The notes beneath the pieces are model-generated. The model saw only the letters and a program-made list of their open reading frames with translations, was not told the DNA's origin and searched no databases. The translations under genes were made by a program, and so were the position numbers. Shown piece by piece: positions 8,974 to 18,043 of a stretch of DNA of 64,000 bases. Source of the DNA: Treponema sp. OMZ 787 (lineage in GTDB: Bacteria; Spirochaetota; Spirochaetia; Treponematales; Treponemataceae); contig NZ_CP051198.1 of NCBI RefSeq assembly GCF_024181225.1, forward strand, positions 682,001 through 746,000. The letters are read 5' to 3'. How positions within the stretch are numbered: the first letter of the stretch is position 1; each line of letters starts with the position of its first letter.

Positions 8974-9016
8974 ATTTAGGTTCGTGAATTTTTAAATATA
9001 GGAGGTAACAGGGGCC

Positions 9017-9691
9017 GTGGCAAAATTTAGAATTCCCCTTATATGTGCAATAGCTGCTTTGGCTCTTTCTTTCCTATTGGGCCTAATAAGCGGAGTGCGT
9101 TTTTCGACTATAATTTTGCGTTCACTTATCATATCTTTGATAAGCGGAGGCTTTGTTTTAGGGGCTCAGATCCTTTTGGATCATTTTGTGCCTGACTTGT
9201 TTCAAGCCCTTGAGGCTCATGAGCCGGAAAAAACAGAAACAGGCAAAAATTTGAATATCAGCATTGATGAACCGGTGGAAATGCCGTTTATGGATGATGA
9301 AGAAAAAGCGGATTTAAAGTCAGCTGTCTTAAACTCTGAAACTGAATCCGGTCATTCGATATCGGATGATGTTAAAGAAATGGATGAAGCTGATTCAATT
9401 GAAGAGGTCTTTGAGACTGTAAAGACAGAATCACAAGCTTCTGCACCAAAAAACGCTTTTTCTAATGGGAATGAAAAAAAACAAGATAAAAATACTGTAA
9501 AAGAGTTGGAAGAACTTCCCGATTTGCAGGATTTTATACCTGAAGATGAACCGGAGGAAAGTGATGATCAAGTAGACTTTACTCAAAGAGGTACAGCCGC
9601 ATTTGATGTATCAACGGATTTAGCCGGTTCAGGAATGGATACGAATACCATGGTTAATGCTATTCGTACAGTGCTTAAAAGGGATTCATAA
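9017..9691 (+). CDS. Small membrane protein of the flhF-flhG-whiG operon
   Basis: Family not recognised by name; the position between flhG and the motility sigma factor is the best clue to its role. Residues 1-55 contain two hydrophobic segments (IPLICAIAALALSFLLGLISG and a second about residues 32-50 ending FVLGAQILL). They are followed by about 170 highly acidic, Ser/Thr-rich, probably disordered cytoplasmic residues, for example LPDLQDFIPEDEPEESDDQ. The C-terminal NTMVNAIRTVLKRDS looks like a short conserved helix. The start is GTG at 9017, chosen because an excellent GGAGGTAA lies at 9001-9008. Probably an accessory of flagellar regulation, but this is an inference from context. Confidence 0.8.
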   Translation: MAKFRIPLICAIAALALSFLLGLISGVRFSTIILRSLIISLISGGFVLGAQILLDHFVPDLFQALEAHEPEKTETGKNLNISIDEPVEMPFMDDEEKADLKSAVLNSETESGHSISDDVKEMDEADSIEEVFETVKTESQASAPKNAFSNGNEKKQDKNTVKELEELPDLQDFIPEDEPEESDDQVDFTQRGTAAFDVSTDLAGSGMDTNTMVNAIRTVLKRDS

Positions 9692-9715
9692 ATTAGAACA
9701 TAAAAGGTGTGGGTA

Positions 9716-10504
9716 ATGGCAAATACGGATTATGAAAATATACCTGAAGAAGAACTTTGGGAAAAATACAAAAAAACCTCAGATCCTAAAATCAGAGAAT
9801 ATTTTATTTTAAAGTATGCTCCATTGGTAAAGTATGTCGCCGGAAAGGTCGGAATAGGAATGCCTACAAATGTAGAATTTGACGACTTAGTCGGTTACGG
9901 TGTTTTCGGCCTCTTGGATGCCATAGAAAAATATGATCTCGATAAAAATGTTAAATTCAATACCTATGCCGTTAATAGAATAAGGGGAGCTATCTTTGAT
10001 GAACTGAGGTCTATAGACTGGGTTCCACGCTCGGTACGCCAAAAAAGCCGCGAAATTGAAGAAACAATAGCCGACTTGGAGGCCCGCCTAGGCCGTTCCG
10101 CTTCAAACGAGGAGATCGCCTCTGCGATGGGTTTGGATATTGAAGAGTATAACTCTCTCTTGCTTAAAATATCTGCAACCAGCGTTATTTCTTTGACCGA
10201 TTTAAGGTTTTCGAATGACGATTCTGAAGAATTCTCTGTAGGAGATATAATTGAAGCTCCTTCTTCTTTGAACCCTGATGTAATTGTAGAGCGTGAAGAT
10301 GTAAAGCGTGTTATATCCGAGGCTCTTAAAGAATTACCTGAAAGAGAAAAAAAAGTTTTGATTATGTATTATTACGAGGACATGACCCTCAGGGAAATAG
10401 GAGAGGTTCTTCATGTAACCGAATCCAGAGTTTCGCAAATACACACAAGTGCAAATATAAAACTAAGAACTAAACTTTCCAATGTTACAAAGGGCATAAA
10501 ATAG
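9716..10504 (+). CDS. whiG: Motility sigma factor, WhiG/FliA (sigma-28) class
   Basis: Alternative sigma factor that directs RNA polymerase to late flagellar promoters. Region 2 is clear: YFILKYAPLVKYVAGKVG, FDDLVGYGVFGLLDAIEKYD and KFNTYAVNRIRGAIFDELRSIDWVPRSVR, the last being typical of FliA/WhiG. Region 3 (EARLGRSASNEEIASAMGL) and region 4 (ALKELPEREKKVLIMYYYEDMTLREIGEVLHVTESRVSQIH) follow. The start ATG at 9716 is preferred over a GTG at 9707 because AGGTG at 9705-9709 then has normal spacing; this gives 262 residues. It is the fourth gene of the operon. No anti-sigma FlgM is seen nearby. Confidence 0.93.
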   Translation: MANTDYENIPEEELWEKYKKTSDPKIREYFILKYAPLVKYVAGKVGIGMPTNVEFDDLVGYGVFGLLDAIEKYDLDKNVKFNTYAVNRIRGAIFDELRSIDWVPRSVRQKSREIEETIADLEARLGRSASNEEIASAMGLDIEEYNSLLLKISATSVISLTDLRFSNDDSEEFSVGDIIEAPSSLNPDVIVEREDVKRVISEALKELPEREKKVLIMYYYEDMTLREIGEVLHVTESRVSQIHTSANIKLRTKLSNVTKGIK

Positions 10505-10512
10505 GGGGAATT

Positions 10513-12483
10513 ATGATTAGGCTTAATCAAATACAGGAAAAAATGTCTGAAATGCACGAACAGGATTCCAGCCGTTTTTTTGTTGATATAAGCGGTGATA
10601 CCCTTGATGAAGCCCTTGCAAATGCTGCTATACAGTTGGGGATGCCTGTTTCGTCAATAGACTATGAGATTCTTCAAAAAGGCGCTTCCGGTTTTTTTGC
10701 AATAATTCCAAAAGAATGGAAGATAAGGGCCTATGAGACGATAAAGGTAAAGAAGCATCAGGATATTGAAGAAGAAACGGTTGAAACTGAAGAAATTATT
10801 GAAGGCGAAGTAATCATAAATAAAGACGGAATGGGCTATGTGTTCTGTGCCGCCGATGGTATCTACTTTAAGGTAACGGCTCCATCAGGAACGGGCCGTG
10901 CTCTCGATATAAAGGCTGCAAGAGACAGATTTAGAGACAGAGCCCTCCCAATTCCTGAAGATGAGGTGCTTAATCCCATATTGGATGAAAAAACCGGCGA
11001 ATATGTCAGGGTTGCTCCTTATAAACGAGTTCCGGGCAATGATGCCGCTATGGCAGTTAATATAAGCGATGACGAAATGAGGGCTTATCTGTATGTTACC
11101 CCGCCGACAGCAGGCGGTGTAGACCTTTCGGCAGATACCATTATCGCATTTTTAAAGAATAACAGGATAATGGTCGGAATCAATGAAGAAAGGGTAAGGC
11201 AATTCCAAGACTCTCCGGTTTATCGTGAAGACTATCTTGTTGCAGAAGGTATTGCCCCTCAAAACGGAGCAGATGCAAAGATTATTTATAACTTTGAGGT
11301 GGATAATACCCAAGTCCGTTTACAAGAGACTCGTTCAGGTCAAATAAATTTTAAAGAGTTAAATCTTATTCAAAATGTTGTTGAAGGCCAGCCCGTAGCA
11401 CAAAAGGTTCCGGCCCAAAGAGGTAAGCCGGGTAAGACCGTTACGGGAAAATATCTTGATGCTCTTAACGGAAAAGATATTGTAATGCCTGTAGGTAAAA
11501 ATACAAAGATTGCCGCTGACGGCCTAACCATAGTGGCCGAAGTAAACGGACAAGTTCTTTTGGTAAAAAATAAGATTACGGTACAGGAAATTTACGTAGT
11601 TGAAGGCGACGTTTCAATCAGAACAGGAAACATTACCTTCTTGGGTTCGGTCTTTGTAAACGGAAATGTTGATGACGGTTTTGTTATAAAGGCTTCAGGA
11701 AATATAGAGGTTAAGGGCTCTGTCGGAAGGGCAGAGCTTGATACCGAGGGTGATATAGTTGTAAGTCAGGGCATCATGGGCAAGGAAGGCGGCGTAATTA
11801 GGGCCGGAAAATCCATTTGGTCTAAATTTATTCAAAATACCGATATTGTTGAAGCTGGAGACATGGTAATTGTTTCGGACGGTATTATAAAATCGAATGT
11901 AATGGCTAACCGAAAAATTATATGCCGAGGAAAGAAGGCTGATATCATAAGCGGAAATTTAAGTGCTGCAGAATCCATTTCTGCAAGAAATTTAGGCAGC
12001 GTTTCAGGAGGAAACGATCTTGTTGTAAGTGTAGGCTTTGACCCGAAAAGCAAGGAGCGCTTAAACTTCTTGCTGCAAAAACAAGAAATGGATCAAAAAA
12101 CCTTGGAAGACTTAAAGCTTAATCTGATGAGCCTTGAAGAGCTTAAATCCAAACGCGGGGAATTGCCCAAGGACAAAGAAGAAAACTACAACAAGATGAG
12201 CGAGTATAAGTATACTCTTCAAACTGAAATTCATGAAGTGCAAAAAGAAATAACTCAAATAAAAGAGTACTTAAATACATTGAAGAATCAAGGAAGGGTT
12301 TCCGCTTCCGGACATGTATATCCGGGAGTACGCATAGTGATACGGGATACTACCGAAGATGTAAGGATGGATTGTAAGGCTACAACATTCTATCTTGACA
12401 AGGGAATTGTGCGTTACGGAAAATATCAAGAAGAAAACGAAGAGGATGCTAAGAAGGTACCAAGTGGCTATTCAACCAATTGA
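10513..12483 (+). CDS. fapA: FapA/DUF342 polymer-binding-type protein with Jag_N-like domain
   Basis: A 656-residue DUF342 protein. Residues about 15-75 (FVDISGDTLDEALANAAIQL to KGASGFFAIIPKEW) resemble the Jag_N domain often fused to DUF342. The centre holds the right-handed beta-helix-like repeats typical of the family, with glycine-rich runs such as VEGDVSIRTGNITFLGSVFVNGNVDDGF and VKGSVGRAELDTEGDIVVSQG. A coiled coil (about residues 515-585) precedes the closing segment ASGHVYPGVRIVIRD. Family members in flagellated bacteria are linked to polar flagellar assembly and signalling. It starts 8 nt after whiG with GGGGG upstream, so it belongs to the motility operon. The biochemical function is not established. 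Confidence 0.85.
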   Translation: MIRLNQIQEKMSEMHEQDSSRFFVDISGDTLDEALANAAIQLGMPVSSIDYEILQKGASGFFAIIPKEWKIRAYETIKVKKHQDIEEETVETEEIIEGEVIINKDGMGYVFCAADGIYFKVTAPSGTGRALDIKAARDRFRDRALPIPEDEVLNPILDEKTGEYVRVAPYKRVPGNDAAMAVNISDDEMRAYLYVTPPTAGGVDLSADTIIAFLKNNRIMVGINEERVRQFQDSPVYREDYLVAEGIAPQNGADAKIIYNFEVDNTQVRLQETRSGQINFKELNLIQNVVEGQPVAQKVPAQRGKPGKTVTGKYLDALNGKDIVMPVGKNTKIAADGLTIVAEVNGQVLLVKNKITVQEIYVVEGDVSIRTGNITFLGSVFVNGNVDDGFVIKASGNIEVKGSVGRAELDTEGDIVVSQGIMGKEGGVIRAGKSIWSKFIQNTDIVEAGDMVIVSDGIIKSNVMANRKIICRGKKADIISGNLSAAESISARNLGSVSGGNDLVVSVGFDPKSKERLNFLLQKQEMDQKTLEDLKLNLMSLEELKSKRGELPKDKEENYNKMSEYKYTLQTEIHEVQKEITQIKEYLNTLKNQGRVSASGHVYPGVRIVIRDTTEDVRMDCKATTFYLDKGIVRYGKYQEENEEDAKKVPSGYSTN

Positions 12484-12799
12484 TCTACAGACTCTATATG
12501 CTCAAATGGCTAAGGTCGGAAAACAACAGGGAGCCGAACAGCAAGTTGCTTCTATGGTAAGAGATGCCCAGCAGCAGCAAAATAAAATTGATGCACAAAA
12601 AAAACTTAGCACTGTTCAGCTCGTAGAATCCGACAGCAATAAGAATCTTAAAATCAATAAGGATGGTAAGTCTCCCCAAGAGGAAAATAGGGGCGGAGAA
12701 AAGAAAAAACAGAATATACCTCAAAGTAATCAAGAATTAAATGCTGAAGAATATATAAAAGACCCTTCTTTGGGTCAAAGAGTGGATATTTCGGGATGA
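12464..12799 (+). CDS. Small charged protein of the motility operon
   Basis: A 111-residue hydrophilic protein whose start GTG at 12464 overlaps the last 20 nt of the DUF342 gene; AAGGT at 12454-12458 is the likely RBS. Residues 1-50 (MAIQPIDLQTLYAQMAKVGKQQ and on) look helical and Gln-rich. The C-terminal half is a charged linker ending in SLGQRVDISG. It has no signal, membrane segment or recognisable domain. Tight overlap with both neighbours argues for co-translation with the flagellar genes. I do not recognise a named family; its place in the operon suggests a conserved spirochaetal motility accessory. Confidence 0.75.
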   Translation: MAIQPIDLQTLYAQMAKVGKQQGAEQQVASMVRDAQQQQNKIDAQKKLSTVQLVESDSNKNLKINKDGKSPQEENRGGEKKKQNIPQSNQELNAEEYIKDPSLGQRVDISG

Positions 12800-13419
12800 T
12801 GACTTTTATTGCTATTGCTTTATTAATATTGAATCTTTTTTTTATGTTTGTTTTTTATGTCAAGCTGAAAAATCAATTTTCCGATAGGGCTTCGATAAAT
12901 AATATAAAAAATGAAACTCAAAAACTTGTTGCACAGATTGCCTTTCAAACAGATCAGTCCGTTACGATATTGGAAGACAAGATTAAAGAGGTAAACAGTC
13001 TCATCCTTGAGTTGGATAAGCGTATCCTTCTTGCAGGAAGAGAGGAAGAAAAACGGAGTGCAGCCGAGAAGGTTTACCGAAGCCTAGCCGAAGCATCCGA
13101 ATCCAATACATTTTCAGGTTATGATGCCGATGCTTTTTCAAAAACCAAAAAACCGGTAATTCCCAATGATCAGTCAACAAGTTACGGAACCCAAAAACAA
13201 GTAACCCAAAAAGAACCTGCTCCTACGAAAGACGAGCCAATCAATATATATACCAAGCAAATTTTTACCCCAAAATCGGTGATTGTTCCTGACCAAACTG
13301 CTTCAATGAAAGAACAAATAATTGAAATGGCCAAAAAAGGTCTTTCAATTGAACTTATCGCCGAAAAAGTTCCCCTCCCCACCGGGGAAATAGAGCTGAT
13401 TATTTCGATGAATACTTAA
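12796..13419 (+). CDS. Membrane-anchored coiled-coil protein at the end of the motility operon
   Basis: Begins within the stop of the preceding gene (ATGATGA), so it is translationally coupled; either ATG 12796 or 12799 may be used. Residues 3-22 form one hydrophobic membrane helix. A predicted coiled coil (NIKNETQKL to ILELDKRILLAG, about residues 35-78) and a disordered Pro/Thr-rich linker follow. The last 40 residues (MKEQIIEMAKKGLSIELIAEKVPLPTGEIELII) look like a small helix-turn-helix-type module seen at the C-terminus of related operon-terminal proteins. This architecture resembles membrane-anchored regulators found after motility or chemotaxis operons in Gram-positives, but no activity can be assigned. 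It ends convergently with the Rpn remnant. Confidence 0.8.
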   Translation: MMTFIAIALLILNLFFMFVFYVKLKNQFSDRASINNIKNETQKLVAQIAFQTDQSVTILEDKIKEVNSLILELDKRILLAGREEEKRSAAEKVYRSLAEASESNTFSGYDADAFSKTKKPVIPNDQSTSYGTQKQVTQKEPAPTKDEPINIYTKQIFTPKSVIVPDQTASMKEQIIEMAKKGLSIELIAEKVPLPTGEIELIISMNT

Positions 13420-14119
13420 AGTTTATCAATTTCTGTCTCTGTAAGTCCCGTCATTATCAAAATTTCAGAAGGTGGGTATCCTCTGTTTTTCATAAGTCTG
13501 GCTGTTTCTATAGCTTTATCATGCGCTCCTCTATCTCTGGCATCCATCTCAAAAGTAGACATTAATCTATATTCTTGTCTGGCTTGTTCATTATTTTTTA
13601 TTGTCTGTATCATTTCTTCTATCCCCTTTGTAAATTCATTATTCGCCTTACCTGTTTTAAGATATTCTAAAAATTCCTTTAAATCTTCATCATCGGTATT
13701 CTTAAAGGCTTCCGCATTTATTATAACTTTTTTTGTTCCGTCTTGTAAAGATATGTTTTTATCTTCAAGGTAGATATTTTCAAAGGTGTAAACAGGTTTT
13801 TGGTTGCCTATAACATCAAATAAGCAGATAAAAATTATAAATGTATCTTTTAAATTGTTATAGGAATTCCCTTTATCCAAAAAGGAAATATCTAGAGCAG
13901 CTTGGTAGAACCTCTTTCTGTTTGTACCAAAACATCAAACCTTACGGACTTTGCCTGTTCATAGGTGTTAATACTATGCTGCACGGAGACATATACAATT
14001 TTACCTATTTTATCAGATAGTATCATTTCAATAAGTTTTTTGCAGAAATGCGGGTTTTGCATAACCTTATAAAACATAAAATCATCCTGTAATGTTAATT
14101 CTTCAAATATTTTTACCAT
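13416..14119 (-). pseudogene. Rpn-family (PD-(D/E)XK) nuclease/putative transposase, decayed
   Basis: Two reading frames make up one broken gene. The 5' part (14119-13892) encodes MVKIFEELTLQDDFMFYKVMQN up to RFDVLVQTERG, the normal Rpn N-terminus. The 3' part resumes in another frame at FYQAALDISFLDKGNSY (about 13905-13860) and continues to the typical C-terminus ARLMKNRGYPPSEILIMTGLTETEIDKL. Comparison with the family layout indicates that about 30 codons carrying the catalytic E-x-Q segment are deleted at the join near 13905, leaving a frameshift and a TAG stop. T. denticola genomes carry many Rpn-family genes, often called transposases. No terminal inverted repeats are seen. The remnant's 3' end touches the end of the motility operon. 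Confidence 0.85.
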
Positions 14120-14293
14120 ATTGTTCTCCTATTTTTTAAACTTCCCCTCTCATGATATTTATAGGAATTATTTTAAAAAAATAGTAAATCGGTAAAAAAT
14201 TTGTGATTCAAGCACAAGCATTAAATTAATATATCCTTTGACTTCTTTGTTTCTTTGCAGGTAAATAAAAAAACTGTATTCAATATATCCGGC

Positions 14294-14322
14294 TTGCGTT
14301 TTGAGCCTATTAATGCTATACT
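14294..14322 (+). promoter_or_regulatory. Promoter of the GH13 gene, leaderless type
   Basis: TTGCGT (14294-14299), a 17-nt spacer and TATACT (14317-14322). The -10 box ends only 6 nt before the ATG at 14329, and no Shine-Dalgarno sequence is present, so transcription should start at or next to the A of the ATG. Confidence 0.65.
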
Positions 14323-14328
14323 TAGAGC

Positions 14329-17300
14329 ATGTCTGAAAACTCTTTTTTTCAAAAAATGGAATTTCATATTAATGGGGATGTCCGAAAAAAGTGTCATTTA
14401 AAGTCTTCTCTTTTTTCTTCGTGCGGAAATGCCGTGTTTGAAAATATTTCTGAAGTTCATCATTTTGTTTTTAATTTTAATTCTCTTGTAAAAGAAGGCC
14501 TTTTTGGAAAAGAGCAAAAAAATTTGCAGGCGGGGGAGTTAAATGCTATGGGAATCTTTGATGAAGTTCTCCATTATGTTTTAAGACTTTACCGCGAAAA
14601 TGTTGATTCCGAATTTTTTGTAAAAGGTTATGAATTTATAGATAAAGAATTTAAGAGCAAAAATTTTCATAATCTCGATTTTTTATTAAAAAACTTTTGC
14701 AAGGATTTTCCTCCAAAGGATGTTTACACAGATAAAATCTCATTGGATGAGTGGTTTGAAGCAAATGATGAAACTTCAAATGTGCCGAACAAGCTTCTCG
14801 CTTTTGAAGAGTTAATTCTTCTTTGCCTTGCAAATAAAAATCCTGCAAATGCTCAGTTTAAGATTTTGTTTAATGACATAAATTTAAAAACCATAGATTC
14901 ATATGGTGTTTTTTGGGATTATGCAAAAAAGTGGTCAAAAAAGAATAAGCCTATAGGAAGCCGGTTGGGAAAGGAACAGGGGCGGCTTGACATTCTTTCC
15001 TTTTTGGAAGAACCAATTAAACGCTGCCCCAACAGTATCTCAGGTCAGCTTAAATATATAAAAGAACATTGGGCCAGGTTTACGCAAAATCTTTTGTTGA
15101 AGGTTTTAGGTGCGGAAGATCTTATCCGCGAGCAGGAAAAGGCCGGTTGGGCACCCCCGCAGGGAGGAACCTTTGATGTGCCGGTTTATACCTTTGAAAA
15201 TTTATTAAAAGAATATGAAGCCTTTACCCCCGATAAGAATTGGATGCCGAACCTCGTTTTGGTTGCAAAAAGCACCTTGGTTTGGCTTGATCAGCTGAGT
15301 AAAAAGTATTCTGCCTCGATTACACGCTTGGATCAGATTCCCGATGAGGAGCTAAAATTTTTTGCCGATGCCGGAATAACAGGACTTTGGCTGATCGGAA
15401 TTTGGCAGCGTTCCGAGGCAAGCCGCCGAATTAAAGAGATTTGCGGAAACCCTGATGCAGCTGCAAGTGCATACAGTATCTACGATTATGACATTGCGGA
15501 AGAACTGGGCGGTTGGCCTGCCTTAGCAAATTTGCGGGAGCGGGCATGGAAATTCGGCATCCGAATGGCCGCCGACATGGTACCCAATCATACAGGCCTT
15601 GATTCGAAATGGATTATGGAGGATCCGAATATTTTTTTACAGACAAGGGACAAGCCGTTCCCTTCATATAACTATGAAGGGGAAAATTTATCCCATGACG
15701 GAAGAACAAGCGTCTATCTTGAAAACGGCTATTATTCAAAGACGGACTGTGCCGTAGTTTTTAAACGAGTCGATAACTATTCCGGGGATGTCCGCTATAT
15801 ATATCACGGAAACGACGGCACCGGCCTCCCTTGGAACGACACGGCTCAGATCGATTTTTTGAACAAGGAAGCCCGAGAAAAGGTTATCCAAAAAATTCTC
15901 CATGTTGCGCGTAATTTTCCCATAATACGCTTTGATGCGGCGATGGTGCTCGCAAAAAAACATATCCGCCGTCTATGGTATCCGGCTCCCGGTTCCGGAG
16001 GTGATATTGCAAGCCGTTCCCGCTATGCTCTTTCTATAGACGAATTTGAAAAAAGAATTCCCGAAGAATTTTGGAGAGAGGTTGTAGACCGCTGTGCAAA
16101 AGACGCCCCCGATACCCTCCTGCTTGCCGAAGCCTTTTGGATGATGGAAGGCTACTTTGTCCGTACCCTTGGAATGCACCGCGTGTATAATTCCGCCTTT
16201 ATGAATATGCTTAAAAAAGAAGAAAATGCAAAATACAGGGAAACCATCAAAAATACCCTTGAGTTTGACCCGGAAGTCCTTAGGCGTTATGTAAACTTTA
16301 TGAACAATCCCGATGAAGAAACAGCCATAGCCCAATTCGGGGATGGGGATAAATACTTCGGCATATGCACAATGATGTCGGCTATGCCCGGGCTTCCCAT
16401 GTTCGGGCATGGCCAGCTTGAAGGCTTTACCGAAAAGTACGGAATGGAATATAGAAGAGCTTATAAGGATGAGGCTATAAACCATGGCTTACTTGAAAGG
16501 CATAAAAAAGAAATCTTCCCTCTTTTAAAAAAACGCCGAATTTTTTCCGGTGTTGAAAAATTCAGACTTTTCGATTTTTGGAACGAAGGAAATGTAAACG
16601 AAAATGTTTTTGTTTGGTCAAACTTTTTTGAAGGAGAGCGTTCATTAATTTTTTATAATAATGCCTATGAAAGAGCTGCCGGCTGGATAAATCTTTCGGC
16701 TGCCTTTGCCTTAAAAAACGAAAGAAACGAAAAAGAGCTAAGACAGGAAACTCTCATGGACTCTCTCAATTTAAGTTCCGGAGAGTCATATTTTACCGTT
16801 TTTTATGAGCAGCGTTCTTCATTGTTCTTTTTAAGGAAAAATTCCGAGCTTGCCGAAAAAGGTTTTTTTGCGGCCTTAGATGGGTATCAATGTCAGGTCT
16901 TTTTGAACATATATGAACGAAAGGATGATGACGGCTACTATAAAGAGCTTTATAAAAAAGCTGATGGCCGCGGCTTTAAGGATTTGGAATTTGAAATAAA
17001 TAAGTGCAAGTACGGAAGGCTTTACCAGCCTGTTCAAGATTTATGTGCCAATGACTTATTCCCGCAAATTTCTGATTATTACGGTAATGCTAAAAAATCG
17101 AAAAAGATGATTGATGATGTATCGAAAAAGCTTTATCCTAAGTTTACAGACTTTTTTGAAAAAATTGAAAAGGCATTTTTTGAAATCTTTTCTTACGATA
17201 CAGAGATAAAAAGTGCAAAAATTCTTAAAGAAAAAACTAAGGCCAAAGCCCTGTCTTTGAAAAAATCTTTTGAATGTTTTTTGTGCCTTTGTTCTGATGA

Positions 17301-17907
17301 AACTTCGTTTATCGATAAAAATATTAAAACCAAAGAAGTGCTCTTATTTATAAATGATCTTAAAGCCTTGGTGCTTAACACAAAAGAAGATGTGCTTTTG
17401 TATGCGGCAAGTCTTTTATTTTCTGCCATGTTTAAATTTTTTCCTGAAGAAAAAATTAAAATATGCCGTTTTGATTCTGCCCTTACCGATCTGCTTTGCT
17501 CTTTCGGCCTCACGGAATTGAATGTAAAAAGCACCTTGTTCTTGTTAAGCCGCTTATTTTGCTTAACCGAAGAAGAGAAAAAGTTTTTTGAACATTTGGA
17601 TTCAAGTAAGGATTGTATCAAGGCCTTTACGGACTTTTGTTTGCATGACGAAATAATAAAGACCTATCTCGGGTTAAACGAATGGGACGGTGAAATGTGG
17701 TTTAATAAGGAATCGACGGAAAGGCTTATTTTGATACATATTTTATTTAAGCTTATATGGGAAGAAAGACCTGAAGACGATTTGCATAAATGTAATGTTT
17801 TATCTTTAAATGTTTATGCAGGTATTTATTCGGATATGGCCAAGATACTTTCGGATTCCGAATATAAGCTAAAAAACATTATTGACTTTTCGAATGAAGA
17901 TATTTAG
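14329..17907 (+). CDS. Giant GH13 alpha-amylase-superfamily enzyme, GlgE-like core
   Basis: An 1192-residue protein with a GH13 barrel at roughly residues 300-800. Region I is MAADMVPNHTG. Region II is IIRFDAAMVLAKKH, giving the presumed nucleophile Asp536. Region III is LLAEAFW, giving the acid/base Glu601. Region IV reads NNPDEE, so Asp662 is kept while the usual preceding His is Pro; an N-x-P-D region IV is typical of GlgE-type maltosyltransferases. MMSAMPGLPMFGHGQLEGF is a further barrel landmark. The 300-residue N-terminal part and about 350-residue helical C-terminal part match no domain I know. No signal peptide, so cytoplasmic alpha-glucan metabolism is likely. No SD sequence; see the promoter entry. 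It overlaps the convergent 44-residue gene by 4 nt. Confidence 0.88.
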   Translation: MSENSFFQKMEFHINGDVRKKCHLKSSLFSSCGNAVFENISEVHHFVFNFNSLVKEGLFGKEQKNLQAGELNAMGIFDEVLHYVLRLYRENVDSEFFVKGYEFIDKEFKSKNFHNLDFLLKNFCKDFPPKDVYTDKISLDEWFEANDETSNVPNKLLAFEELILLCLANKNPANAQFKILFNDINLKTIDSYGVFWDYAKKWSKKNKPIGSRLGKEQGRLDILSFLEEPIKRCPNSISGQLKYIKEHWARFTQNLLLKVLGAEDLIREQEKAGWAPPQGGTFDVPVYTFENLLKEYEAFTPDKNWMPNLVLVAKSTLVWLDQLSKKYSASITRLDQIPDEELKFFADAGITGLWLIGIWQRSEASRRIKEICGNPDAAASAYSIYDYDIAEELGGWPALANLRERAWKFGIRMAADMVPNHTGLDSKWIMEDPNIFLQTRDKPFPSYNYEGENLSHDGRTSVYLENGYYSKTDCAVVFKRVDNYSGDVRYIYHGNDGTGLPWNDTAQIDFLNKEAREKVIQKILHVARNFPIIRFDAAMVLAKKHIRRLWYPAPGSGGDIASRSRYALSIDEFEKRIPEEFWREVVDRCAKDAPDTLLLAEAFWMMEGYFVRTLGMHRVYNSAFMNMLKKEENAKYRETIKNTLEFDPEVLRRYVNFMNNPDEETAIAQFGDGDKYFGICTMMSAMPGLPMFGHGQLEGFTEKYGMEYRRAYKDEAINHGLLERHKKEIFPLLKKRRIFSGVEKFRLFDFWNEGNVNENVFVWSNFFEGERSLIFYNNAYERAAGWINLSAAFALKNERNEKELRQETLMDSLNLSSGESYFTVFYEQRSSLFFLRKNSELAEKGFFAALDGYQCQVFLNIYERKDDDGYYKELYKKADGRGFKDLEFEINKCKYGRLYQPVQDLCANDLFPQISDYYGNAKKSKKMIDDVSKKLYPKFTDFFEKIEKAFFEIFSYDTEIKSAKILKEKTKAKALSLKKSFECFLCLCSDETSFIDKNIKTKEVLLFINDLKALVLNTKEDVLLYAASLLFSAMFKFFPEEKIKICRFDSALTDLLCSFGLTELNVKSTLFLLSRLFCLTEEEKKFFEHLDSSKDCIKAFTDFCLHDEIIKTYLGLNEWDGEMWFNKESTERLILIHILFKLIWEERPEDDLHKCNVLSLNVYAGIYSDMAKILSDSEYKLKNIIDFSNEDI

Positions 17908-18038
17908 TCTTTTTCGGCATTTTCTTCAGCATATTTTTTAAATTCTTCCTCACTCATCGTATCTGCATAAATAGGGTAGAGGGCTTCTACCAGTTCTTCA
18001 AGTGTCGGAAATTTTGCCCCATTAAGTTTATATGACAT
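17904..18038 (-). CDS. 44-residue acidic small protein
   Basis: ATG at 18038, TAA at 17904-17906. The reading runs from MSYKLNGAKFPTLEELVEAL to EEEFKKYAEENAEKD, acidic and helical in character, with no cysteine or membrane segment. A strong GGAGAGG RBS lies 5 nt upstream of the ATG, and the gene starts 5 nt after the threonine-synthase-like stop codon, so it is very likely the third gene of that operon. Its stop overlaps the end of the convergent GH13 gene. Function unknown; the family was not recognised. Confidence 0.65.
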   Translation of the reverse strand: MSYKLNGAKFPTLEELVEALYPIYADTMSEEEFKKYAEENAEKD

Positions 18039-18043
18039 AAAAA

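Noticed and set aside
13416-14119. Insertion sequence
   Set aside because: Rpn-family genes are often labelled transposases, but no terminal inverted repeats or target duplications are visible here.
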